DNA of 64,000 nucleotides, from positions 1-64,000 of the forward strand of contig WEDG01003235.1 in assembly GCA_017591395.1 (NCBI GenBank), given 5' to 3'. Both the position numbers and the translations under genes were made by a program. The notes beneath the pieces are model-generated. The model made no database searches and was not told the origin of the DNA. It saw nothing but the letters and a program-made list of their open reading frames with translations. Position 1 is the stretch's first letter, and every line of letters starts with the position of its first letter. Below, in pieces: positions 11,244-20,689 of the stretch. The DNA is from Schistocephalus solidus (Eukaryota > Platyhelminthes > Cestoda > Diphyllobothriidea > Diphyllobothriidae).

Positions 11244-11613
11244 TATCGAGATAAAGAATAAAATGCACACAGCAGTCTGAGTTTGCACAGAAACTCAATA
11301 CCTACCAGCAAGGTCATTGTTCTCTGAAAATAATGCTCAATGAAAATGCTACCTTAATAAACTCAATATAGGATAAACATATAGAGAGGAAGCTTAACAC
11401 AAAACACAGTGACAAGTAAATCGAGGCATTAAGGTTACCAGGGCGATTTGAGAATGACCAAGTTGTCTATCTGGTTGCATAGGTCGGGTGTCTTCCGCCT
11501 TACATAGTTTACTCCCACGTTGCGCAAAGTCCGAGTCGTTCATGCCCAAACTAGTACTCAAAAAGATGTTTTGTGGTCAACAGAGTGACTGATAACTAGC
11601 AGATGTTTCGTAA

Positions 11614-12290
11614 TCAAAGACCGAAGTCATTTATTTTCTTCTTTGAAAAGCCACTTAGGCAAATGTTCAGCGGCCCTGGTTGCCAAATGCCTTTGCGTTC
11701 GCCTAATGCACTTGCATCTACAAATGCATGTGATTTCATACAGACAATTTGGGGTGGCTTGCAACAACGAGGAATTTTTTGCCCAGTTAATTGGAATAGG
11801 TTTAGTAGGACTAATAAAATCGAGTTCAAGTGCCTTATACGTCCCTTCTATAGTGCAGCGCAATCGTCGCTTTATAGTGTTTGAAAGGTTGTCACCCTTA
11901 ACAGGTAGGGATATCATAACGGACTTTTTCGCAACTGACTGTTCCGTCAATTTTTACCGTAAAGATTTGCTTTACTTTTGGATGAAGCGTACAGGATAAC
12001 AGTGGTTAAGTAAGCCTGCTTTGATGCTTTGAAGGAGAGTGTGTAACAGATGCTAGTATTGCACTTTCCACGTATTTTTTGTGGAAAACAGAGAGCCTCA
12101 TTGGACTATCCTCGTCTCTAAACATGATAACGTCTAGGAAAGGTAGCTTGTTGCACTGCCTCGTTTGTACTTTAAATGTAATCTTCGAATGCACCTTAAT
12201 CATTGCATTAAGAAGGTTTTAAGAGTCTTCCTTGTTATCAAAAATCCTGAACATATCATCCACGTATCCCTGGGAATATTTGATAGTAAG
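11614..12290 (-). pseudogene. Penelope-like element reverse transcriptase and GIY-YIG start, broken
   Basis: On the minus strand the palm motif C appears as GYVDDMFRIFDN (GTG GAT GAT at about 12264-12256). It is followed in the same reading by KLPFLDVIMFRDEDS (12150-12110), the invariant LPFLDV motif of Penelope-like RTs, and LSVFHKKYVES where the usual VYRKpT motif stands. Farther on, YEITCICRCKCIRRTQRHLATRAAEHLPKWL (about 11760-11650, quoted here as separate pieces YEITCICRCKCI and RTQRHLATRAAEHLPKWL) is the start of the linked GIY-YIG endonuclease. Frames change between the two and the connecting thumb is degraded. The 5' portion of the element is not recognisable above 12290. Confidence 0.7.
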
Positions 12291-12299
12291 AACCAGGAC

Positions 12300-13245
12300 T
12301 AAGCAGGGAGCAGTAGCGCTGGAGCTTGAGCCAGTCTATCTTGTATGACATTTGATTCCCTTTTATGCCTGAAAATATTTGCACTCGTCCAGCCTCCAGG
12401 ACTTGCCATTTATCTTCATTCAGTGCAGACAGGTTAGGACCACGTGAGGAGTATTCAGTGCACCGTCTAAATGGGCGGTCCCTCGAAAACAGAACTCTAC
12501 TAACATCAACCTATCAGAACGCATACAACAGTTAACCACCAGTAGCAATGGGTTTTGATCTCGGTGATGACTATGCAGAAGTAAGACCGACGAACCAACT
12601 GGTTTCAAATATCTAACTTATAGATTGTCGAGCATTCCTCTTGGAGGACTTGCAGTCATCGGTATTTCTTCCAGTCAATTTTCTGGGTGATTGACTAAGA
12701 AATCATAAACTGAAAGAAACCATGTCAAATATGACTTAGAACAAAAACGTTATTGGCAAGTCGTTTCCGATTCTCACACGAACCCATGATCAGAGACAAT
12801 CGTGGATAAGGATAATGGAGGGACAAGTAGCGCAGTAGTTGACTTGCGACCACATGCGTAATATAAGTAGCAGCTTGCTGCTTTTTTATTTTTCTCGGAA
12901 ATTTATAGCTAACTTGGAGTAAATTTAGTCTACTTGAAGGCGTATAGGCGTCCACCGGAAGTTGATATAAATATTTGGGCCGACTTCTCTCAGTCACAGC
13001 GAGGTTACCGCGTAATAGTCATTAAACTGCCAACAGGCCGCAAGATGGAACCAAACTCCCAGCATGCATACTAGTTGCAAGAGCATTTCTAGTTAGTGAT
13101 GTCCAGAGAGCGATGACACCGTGTCCGATTTAACTTCCTCCGATAACATGTCTCTTGAAATGCAGCTTTTAAAACAATTAAGGCTTGGTTTTTTAAAAAA
13201 AACCTTTAAGAAAACTAAAAAAACCCTTTTTCGCACGGAATAAAC
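12300..13245. other. AT-rich stretch without recognisable features
   Basis: No convincing gene, repeat or RNA is seen. Short open frames on the minus strand at 12420-12608 and 12725-12997 show no known domain. Confidence 0.45.
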
Positions 13246-13246
13246 T

Positions 13247-13483
13247 CTATTTAGAAAAACAAATGCTGTGAGTATGGTTCAACCTGTAACCCCTAAATAA
13301 GCAACAACACTGAAGATCACCGCTGGGGGTCGCAGTTGATACGATGACAGCTTGCCAGTCCACATTTGAGCCTCGAATCGCCGTGACTGCATCCTTCGTG
13401 TTGGATGTTGACGTGATCATTACTCGGCCATTTGGCTCAGCGCTATGATCCTGACACGCGGTCCCGTAATAACTACCGTTCAT
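13247..13483 (-). CDS. Unidentified 78-codon open frame
   Basis: The frame starts with a true ATG at 13483 and ends at 13247. The first 55 residues have protein-like composition (NGRVMITSTSNTKDAV, VDWQAVIVSTATPSGDLQ) without low-complexity runs. No domain, signal peptide or membrane segment is evident and no neighbour suggests a role. It could be an exon, a repeat remnant or chance, and I would not call it a gene without transcript support. Confidence 0.15.
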   Translation of the reverse strand: MNGSYYGTACQDHSAEPNGRVMITSTSNTKDAVTAIRGSNVDWQAVIVSTATPSGDLQCCCLFRGYRLNHTHSICFSK

Positions 13484-13499
13484 GATCCACGGGTGTCAC

Positions 13500-13640
13500 A
13501 GACATGAACGAGGACGAGCTGCGAACTGCTCGAGTCAAGGTTTTCTGGTCTCACTCAATCAATAAGTATAATGCCCTACCCGCATCTTATTTGATGCCGA
13601 GACTTTGCCTGGGCAACGTTGTTAGCCACGCAGAGAACGT
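13500..13640 (+). repeat. Dispersed repeat shared with 41265-41405, copy 1
   Basis: The plus-strand translation includes SINKYNALPASYLMPRLCLG, and the region at 41320-41404 gives HINKSNDLPSPFSVLRLSLG in the same order. The nucleotide sequence around CTCGAGT and GAGACTT also matches. The pair therefore derives from one unknown repeat family or an old duplicated coding fragment. Confidence 0.4.
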
Positions 13641-13849
13641 GCGGATGACCACGAATGTTGACGAGCTGAATTTTCCAAGAACTCACACGGATTACGAAAT
13701 CCGGCCTTTCAGCAATTCGACTGCGGGCCATTATCGCACTGCATACAACCACGTGCGATGAGTATGCGAGCCGATAATCTTGACAGGCACGAAGTCACAC
13801 AGCGACGGCACGGCAACTGTATGCTGCAAAATGAGGCCGGTCAGACAAT

Positions 13850-14060
13850 AATCACACTACGTGCCACTATCTGCGATGCATTCGGAGGCTGTCAATTGTG
13901 AAAGGCGTGTAGTGGTCTCCCAAGTACCTCCTATAAATGCTGCACATCCTGGGCAATCCAATACCCTTACCTGAATCTGTCTCTGGTGATGGATTTGAAT
14001 GAGAATCCGAAACTTCAGACTAATAAAGCTCTTGTTCCACTGCTCATGTCATCTGCTTCT
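13850..14060 (+). repeat. PLE terminal-repeat-like sequence with hammerhead-like core, copy A
   Basis: This stretch aligns by eye with 46480-46660: both have GTGAAAGG/GTGACAGG, CCTAGGCAATCC/CCTGGGCAATCC and a TCTGTCTCTG run into the core. The core is CTGGTGA (13983-13989), a stem II made by GGATTT (13991-13996) with GAATCC, then GAAAC (14009-14013). Relative to a consensus hammerhead, CUGAUGA is changed to CUGGUGA. Confidence 0.45.
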
Positions 14061-14159
14061 TCGCAACTACTTCCGGGAATTTGCGTCTTTATTTATATTA
14101 GCCTATGGACGAGGACATTCGTTCAACTGTGATACTTTATGAGATTGAGCGAGTTCACA

Positions 14160-15480
14160 GCCATGAGAAACAGCCCACTATTGCCCCGAAACTCTGCTCA
14201 ACGACTAACGAAAAATGCAATGCAGAGCTGGTTTAAAGGCAAATTTTCTCTTTAGTCTACAAGGCCTTAAATATTTCGATTAAATTTTGCTGGTATGTAA
14301 ATGGAACGAGTTATTATTGGTCAGTTGCCATTGACAACTAACCATTTGACTCTATTAAACTAAAAGCATGATTACACCTTGAAGTTTAAGGATGCATCAT
14401 CCATTCCCTGCAGTATCCGACGTCTTATAGCTTTTTAATTATTTTTTTAAAATTTGCAATGTCCGGTTCCACCTGACATAATTATTTTATCTGTAGTTGT
14501 AAGGTTAATGAAAGCCGAAAGCTTTGCTAATGACTATTTAAAATGCATGTTAGACTTCACTGTATATCCCCTGCTATTTCAGTTGCATGAACAAAGTTCT
14601 GAGGTTGTGATTTTAGTGTATCTCAAGGTGTTTCCTTTTTTCTCAAGGTCTCCGGATACAGTGCAGCCTCCTCTTACAAAAGCGACTGCCGAATCTCTCG
14701 GCAGGCAGCGATTTTTCATGAAAGCTAAACACGAACTGGAAAACGTCGGCCAAATACAATTTTGGCATGATCAACTGATTACTGAATTTTATATATGCAA
14801 TACAGGAACATGGCAATTGTCAGGTCTCCCTAGCAAAAGGTTTAGAGGACGAACTCGAGAGCTTACTTTGGTTTGAAAAAATGTTTCACTTTCCCGATGC
14901 CATTAATGCGTTTGTAAACAACCTTTTTTTATAAATCAGTGTTAACTTATATCCGAGAAAAATGAAAAATATTGCTTAAAACACACATCGTGTTGTTAGG
15001 TAAAACTGAGGAAATTTTCTGTTTGAGGCTGCTATTTCAACTTCACGTTTTTGGATCCGACCCCTAACCATTTAGATTATTTAAAAGAATTAATTGCAAT
15101 ACATCTAAAGCTAATTCTGTTACTCTGATCCATCTCTTAGGGAAGAATAAGTGAATGAGCACTGACTAACAAGGGTTCACTACTAAAAGTTTTATTAACA
15201 TTTTCGGTAAAGGGGTATATTAAGCCAGCCAAAGCGAACTGGATGGCTCACGTTTAGTTACAATATAATGCCTACTTAAATGAAATAAGCATACTAGTTA
15301 CTGTAGCTTAATGCATAATAAAACTTTTAAGGTCAGAAGGCCGTTAGAGTTGGCACTTAGGCTAAGAATTATGATTGGTAGGGATGCCCTGTATAGCCAC
15401 ACAAACAGCACACGGGAATAGGAACTACCCCGCCCATATAAAAGAGGTGACCTCGCGATAAATGTCAGGAAGGGTAAATA
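14160..15480. other. AT-rich stretch with one weak exon-like block
   Basis: A strong polypyrimidine acceptor (CCTTTTTTCTCAAG) ends at 14657. It is followed by an open plus-strand frame to 14876 (PLTKATAESLGRQRF, MKAKHELENVGQIQFW). No matching donor or domain is visible, so I do not call it an exon. The rest, including 14880-15480, shows nothing recognisable. Confidence 0.35.
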
Positions 15481-15484
15481 CCTC

Positions 15485-15780
15485 CGTGTCTTAACCCTAA
15501 CATTAACCCTAAAATAAAATTTTAATCTTTATTTAAGCCCTATCCCTAATATAAACTTGATCCCTAGAATTTACACGAACTCAAATTTTAACCCTTAACA
15601 TACTCCTGACCTAAACCCTAACTCTGCTCTTTATCCCAACCTTAAACCTAGCCCTAAACATGGTCCCTACACTAACATTAATCCTCAACCCAAGGTTTCT
15701 GCAATTGGGTGCAAAGTCACATGTATTGTGGACGGGTCCTATCCCATGTCATCTTTAGGCGGCCACACAATTCGTCTTTT
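15485..15780. repeat. Degenerate telomere-like CCCTAA tract plus conserved box, copy 2
   Basis: Many imperfect TAACCCTAA-type units (15491-15700) are interspersed with AT-rich sequence. They are followed by TTCTGCAATTGGGTGCAAA, CACATGTATTGTGGACGGG and CATCTTTAGGCGGCC. The same box follows the short tract near 8705. It is probably an interstitial repeat family with telomere-like units. Confidence 0.5.
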
Positions 15781-16066
15781 TTTTCCATCAGAATTATCTC
15801 AAAGAAATGCATTTAAGGCGTAATTTGTGATGGAAATACGACATTGCAGATAAATATAAGCAAAATTCCTAACAACCAAATGGCATCATAAAGGAATTAC
15901 CATGCCGACATAAACGAGTGACTGCAGGCAAAATTTAGTGGTCTACACAGACCTGTCTTCTTCTAGCCTTTTAAATTTGTACTTGACACATTTTGCGGTC
16001 AATACTAATTGTCAAAGTGGACCCCAGCACCGGGGCAAATGGATTGCTGTGATTTTAATGCTTCAG

Positions 16067-16315
16067 GGGGCGAGTCGACCAGCACGCTGACAACGTGGCG
16101 CCATGTGAATACGCACGAAGAGCGTGGTACGCTGAGATACTGCGAGCTTTCCGGCGGAAGGCAGAGCGCCTGGACGCTGATAGGGACGTGACTGCGGACG
16201 AAGGCGACTCCGAGGACGTTTCAGAGGAACTGCGTACACGGACTTGGGTTGGGCTTTTGCGACTCGGCGTCTCAAGGCAATCGAAAGTCCCCGGCATAAC
16301 TTCACGTGCCCAGCC
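16067..16315 (+). CDS. Candidate internal coding exon of an unidentified plus-strand gene
   Basis: A GC-rich block in AT-rich surroundings is open for 82 codons in one plus-strand frame. It is bounded by an acceptor (TTTTAATGCTTCAG ending at 16066) and a consensus-like donor (GTAAGC from 16316). The product reads GRVDQHADNVAPCEYARRAW, then YAEILRAFRRKAERLDADRD, then an acidic stretch EGDSEDVSEEL. It looks like a charged, largely helical cytoplasmic segment. The exon takes 2 nt of a codon from upstream and leaves CC at its 3' end. The candidate exon at 18704 begins with the single A needed to complete that codon in its own open frame, so the two agree in phase. I do not recognise the protein family. 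Confidence is for being a real exon, not for any function. Confidence 0.5.
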
Positions 16316-16319
16316 GTAA

Positions 16320-18660
16320 GCTATTTATTTTGAACAAGTTAACTGCGTAGTGTAGGTATGCGGTGGGGTGGGGCAGAGAGTAAACTAATTATCCGCCCTA
16401 AGGTCTCGGGGCATTTTTTCAGTTTATTTCAGGTTACTTGGAGAGGGTGATAATCAATGCCCCTGATAATACTACTTTTTGCGTGTCGGTGCATTAGATA
16501 CATCTGTACACGCATCCTAGAAAATTGCCACTATTAAAATGGTATGCGCAAAGTGCAAGTAGGGTTGTTTTTAAAACAAACTCCAGGCTGGTCAAAAATT
16601 CAGTGCATTCTAGGTGACTGCTTAATAGTGACACATTACTCTTTCGATTATTATTTATTTTTTAATATTTGACGAACAGATGTGAGATTCAAAATAATGT
16701 TTTGTAAAATTGAGTGCTGTTCAGTCAATGACGAAACCCAAGTAATATTCACCGTGTCTCCGTCTTGAGTCATATTTTGACCTTCTGCTAGACCTTGACC
16801 CTATGGTGGACTTTCTAATGGATCCTTTTTAACTATCAGCAGAGTTCTCTGACGTCCTAAATTGCACATTACTGTACAAGAATTCACAAAAATCAGTTTA
16901 ATAGTTACTTCTAAATATCTGCAGTTTGTAAATTTAGCTTATCCATAAAATTCAAAATGTTTACGAAAATTTTTTTTGACTTCTTAACGCACGAAAATTA
17001 TGTGAAAAGAAGATGTAACTAGGCAACCTCATGACCGTCTGGGAATATGACTTCAATATAAGTTCAACTATACGGCAGTAACAAGAACAGTTAGTCACTC
17101 TGATTATGAGTTCGAGTTTGAAGCTGAATGGTCGGGCGACTTCACTTATCGTTTCTGCGAACGCGTCCCCTTCTTCACAAGAGGGGTTGGCTTCACAAGG
17201 CCATCTTTTCATTCTGATGCGCTGATTAAGAGGGGAAGCTTGCTGACACAAGTAAAACGGCGAGATCCAGGAGGCAGCTGAGGAGAGAGAGGACTGGCTT
17301 ACTCGAGCAAGAATTATTGGCATTCCGGCTTCATGGTCAAATTCCTCCTCAGAGACAGGATAGTGTACGCAAGGGGTTTGCTGTCCTTTAAAGGATACAG
17401 CTAATATGCGAACACATATCTGTATAATATACAGGAATCTATCCTCAGACGAAATTTATTAATACCAGCAGGCTATTTACTCCAGTCAAGTCACGAGGTA
17501 GCAGCATGCTTTTAAATGTTATTTAATTTTTTGTAAGTGCAGCTGCGTTTTAGTGCATAAAAACAAAACGTTTTCCACCATTGCAAACATATTTTAATTT
17601 GCAGCCGCCGCTTTTGTCACCGATGTTGGAAGTTGGTGTGATGCTGGTCTAATAGCCAATAGCCACCTCTGTGTCGCAAGTTGGCTATGGGCGTGCCAAT
17701 CGCTTGACCATTGCACTCAATGATACTGTCATTGGAAACTGTGTTTATCTGCGCACTTCTGACGGTGCTTGCATTTTGCTCTTTTGTGGAGACAATTTTC
17801 GTTTCTTGGAGTTAGGATTTTTCAGTACGAATTGGTTTACTCGGCGTCACATGCATAAAACTTTAAGTATACCTAATTTGTGCCAAATGAGTGGAGGAAA
17901 GAATAGTGTTGTGGATGTTTTCTACAGAATATGTTTTAAATTATTCGGACATCGAAAATTATTGACAAAAAATTTCTATCACTTATATAGCGTTTTTGGT
18001 AAAGCTAGGTTGTATAAGGCCCCTGAGTTTAATATACATAACAAACTACTCTATTTATTTTAGTAGGGATGGTTCGGTCAATTGGATTTTTCCACGTCTG
18101 TTGACGATTCTTCCTCTCCACCGCGACCCCTTTTGTATGCTGCTGCCTGCTGCTGTAGACTGCCTTAAAGAAGCTCTTTTAAAAGCCGGCATTCTGGCGT
18201 GACCGATATACTTAAGTAATCCTCTGTAAACGAAAATGCATTTCAGAATTTTGGTTAAAATTTCAGGAGAGAGCCAATTGACTGTAAAAAATACTTAACT
18301 TGGACAGTTGTAAGTGTTTGGTACCAGCTAACTGCAGCTTGAATCATAAACTTTGACTCCGATCTGGAACAACCGAAATAGGGCAAATAGAGAAGTCATT
18401 ATTTCGTTTGGAATTTAAGGACCAGAAATAAACAAGCAACTAATTCCCACTTTAAGCAGACCTCCCGACTTATTTAAAATATGCTCGTTTTAAAATTAGG
18501 GTGGGCACCCTACTTCCAATACTTCTTTAAAATCAAGGGTATGAATCTACCGATCGCTTTAACTTGATGATAATTCGGTAAATCCGAATCTCTATATAGT
18601 ATTTTTTAAATCATATACTAGCTGTTTGCAAGTTTGGCCTTAAAGATGGACGGTGGTGAT
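16320..18660. other. AT-rich stretch without a recognised gene
   Basis: Probably intronic if the exon pair at 16067 and 18704 is real. A 130-codon plus-strand frame at 17671-18063 and a 120-codon minus-strand frame at 17323-16961 match nothing I know. No repeat family from elsewhere in the window is evident. Confidence 0.35.
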
Positions 18661-18703
18661 TTCCCTAAAACATGTCATCTTATCACTACCACCTTGTCAA
18701 CAG

Positions 18704-18947
18704 AAGAATTTTCCAAAGGATTCGTGCACCGTCTGTGTCAACAGCTGACGAAGAGACCCGTCAGAATATAACAGAAAGGCTGGTAAAGCTAGAAGCGAAC
18801 TTCAAAGCAGTTCAGACTGTGCAGTTGATGGTCCTCACCAAATACCCACCGGCGAGAATCTTGCCAAGTCTGTCTCTCCTAATACGCCTTTTCAGCCACC
18901 AACAATGCGTCACCGATCGCACAAGGTCAACTTCCCCGGATACTTGA
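18704..18947 (+). CDS. Candidate coding exon with predicted coiled coil, 3' boundary unresolved
   Basis: The acceptor CCACCTTGTCAACAG ends at 18703. Joined to the exon ending at 16315 the codon is completed as CCA and the frame reads PRIFQRIRAPSVSTADEETR, then QNITERLVKLEANFKAVQTV. The second piece has heptad spacing of hydrophobic residues and looks like a short coiled coil. After about 18830 the adjacent frame (offset by one base) looks more protein-like: IPTGENLAKSVSPNTPF and RHRSHKVNFPGYLMYSS. This suggests a frameshift or an undetected splice. I cannot place the donor. A TRPM-type channel C-terminus (coiled coil followed by a Nudix-like segment) is one speculative possibility, with no decisive motif seen. 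Confidence 0.35.
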
Positions 18948-19238
18948 TGTATTCATCGAAAAAGGCAAGAATATTTGCGACTCAGATGTGGATTCTGGAC
19001 TCGAGCAGGTTTTGGGGCAAAAACGCACTTGTTACTGTTTAGCTAGTAGTTTCTATATAGTGTTTGAATTCTTCCCACATCCTACGTATCCGTTTAATCC
19101 CTCCGCATAAATTTGATGCACACTGGTAAAATAAAGCGATCTTTCGAATTGTCCGCTTCTTTAATCTGTCAAATTAATTTCCTTATTCGAGGGCAAATGT
19201 CTATGGCAATTCAACCAACACCAACAAAATTTTCTAAG

Positions 19239-19543
19239 GGCCTGCACCAACGAGTGATAGTAACAGCCGAGGCAGTGGCTACACTGCTAGCGAATCCACT
19301 GATATGTTGTCAGAAGACACTTATACAGGTGCTCCCTCTTCCGTTACCGATGCTGACATCAGGCGGCGATCACACATTGCGCCCAACACCCTCCCCCCCC
19401 CAGATGACAATTGTTCGGTGCGTGTGCTTGATAGTGATGTTTACTCCACGTGCTCGAACTATGAGCAGCGCTTACAGCCTACCTTAATTCCCCCCTTTCC
19501 AAGCCAAATGACCTCCACATGCCGACTTTCCTATGCGGGTGGC
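19239..19543 (+). CDS. Candidate coding exon, serine/threonine/proline-rich
   Basis: One plus-strand frame is open from an acceptor at 19237-19238 (TTTTCTAAG) to a good donor at 19544 (GTGAGA). The product reads APTSDSNSRGSGYTASESTD, MLSEDTYTGAPSSVTDADIR, RRSHIAPNTLPPPDDN and VLDSDVYSTCSNYEQRLQP. It resembles the disordered cytoplasmic tail of a membrane or adaptor protein, with many possible phosphosites. An in-frame TAA lies directly upstream of the proposed acceptor, so the exon cannot extend left. Its phase does not obviously match the block at 18704, so an exon may be missing between them. No family recognised. Confidence 0.4.
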
Positions 19544-19549
19544 GTGAGA

Positions 19550-20342
19550 ACGATGAGTATTAGCCATAAAAAATTTATAAACCTTGTACCTTCTCTTATT
19601 TTCATCATCCCTTTAACTGTATAGGCCCGATGATGAATTACTGAAAGCACGAGTATGTCGAATAAAATTTTAGAGTTTTACATGCGCATGTTCACAGAAT
19701 TCAAAATATCCCATTCTACCTAACATTTTAAGCAATTGTTTATCAGGGTTTCCCGCTATTCGGTGTGGTGAATACAAACCTCTAGCTTACTCTTAAAATC
19801 ATCACTTTGTGTCAGTCTTTGCTCCTTGGTTGCACCATCCACAAGCCTAGGTTGAGAAAAGCGACTGGTTCTTCAACCGAAATTTCGCAAGACTATTCAG
19901 TTTTCTCACTGCTTCTTCCGATTTAGTGTCTACCGTACATGCGGCCTCACAGAAAAAATATAATCCAATAGCTTCAGCCTCTGTGTATTTTAACAAATTT
20001 TGCTGTGTCTGGCCGCATGTGTAGCCGGACCTTGCTCGGATTAGAAATTGAGAGGGAGCAGTAACTGTAAATCCAGAAAATGCTTTCCAAACGCAGAGTG
20101 AACAATAATCTTCCCTTCCAACTCCTGCACTTCCGAGGCCTCTATTAGTATTTTAGAGGCAGATTTTAAGACTACAGATGCGACTCGCCTAACAATAACC
20201 CATCAAGTTGGCCAAAGGACAGGTCTTGAAATAGGATGCAGACGCTGGAACTCCCGAAAGTCGATAAGTCTAAGGTCTAAGATCAGGTTGGGTAAGCTTT
20301 ACTAAGGGCAAAGCATGTACAGGAGGCTCAGCAAGCACTTAC
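19550..20342. other. AT-rich stretch without recognisable features
   Basis: No open frame of interest, no shared repeat and no RNA gene are seen here. Confidence 0.4.
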
Positions 20343-20547
20343 CGGAAGCACTCTCCCCAAGGCAAGGGTCGGTTGAAGTCCGGCGTTGAGAGTACCCCAG
20401 TGCGTGTTTGCGTGATTGCTCTCCCGTTTGCAGTACATCAGCGAATGACGCGGCTTGATTAGGGTCGATCTCTGGCGCGGTTCCAGCAGCGAGTCGGCAG
20501 GGAACGTGAGGCGACCCGAAAGGCTCAGAATCCCTCTTTTCTCTCAT
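20343..20547 (-). CDS. Candidate first coding exon of an unidentified minus-strand gene
   Basis: On the minus strand an ATG at 20547 (context GGGTGAATGAG) opens a frame of 68 codons plus 1 nt, ending exactly at a perfect donor (GTAAGT, 20342-20337). The product begins MREKRDSEPFGSPHVPCRLA and continues with EIDPNQAASFADVLQTGEQS. It has no signal peptide or membrane segment. The block is richer in G and C than its neighbours. About 125 bp upstream lies a TATA-like sequence. I could not find a convincing second exon below 20337 and I do not recognise the protein. Confidence 0.35.
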
Positions 20548-20661
20548 TCACCCACTTCCGATAGCAAGAAAATGTCAAGATGACCGAGAGTTGGCCTGGC
20601 GGCGTTGGCAAACAAAACTTAACACTCCTTCTACACGCACCACACACACGACCCTGATCCC

Positions 20662-20680
20662 TTTTCAATATATACCAGAC
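20662..20680 (-). promoter_or_regulatory. TATA-like box upstream of candidate exon 20547-20343
   Basis: On the minus strand the sequence reads GTCTGGTATATATTGAAAAG. It is about 125 bp before the ATG at 20547, a spacing that would leave a 5' leader of roughly 95 nt. It is support by position only; such AT-rich words are frequent here. Confidence 0.25.
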
Positions 20681-20689
20681 TTTAGTTAG

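Noticed and set aside
15290..15360. Possible mitochondrial tRNA or numt (CTGTAGCTTAATGCATAATA)
   Set aside because: It resembles the start of some mitochondrial tRNAs, but I could not fold a cloverleaf and no mitochondrial coding sequence is adjacent.
17671..18063. 130-codon plus-strand open frame
   Set aside because: Composition follows AT-rich non-coding DNA, there are no credible splice sites at both ends, and no family is recognised.
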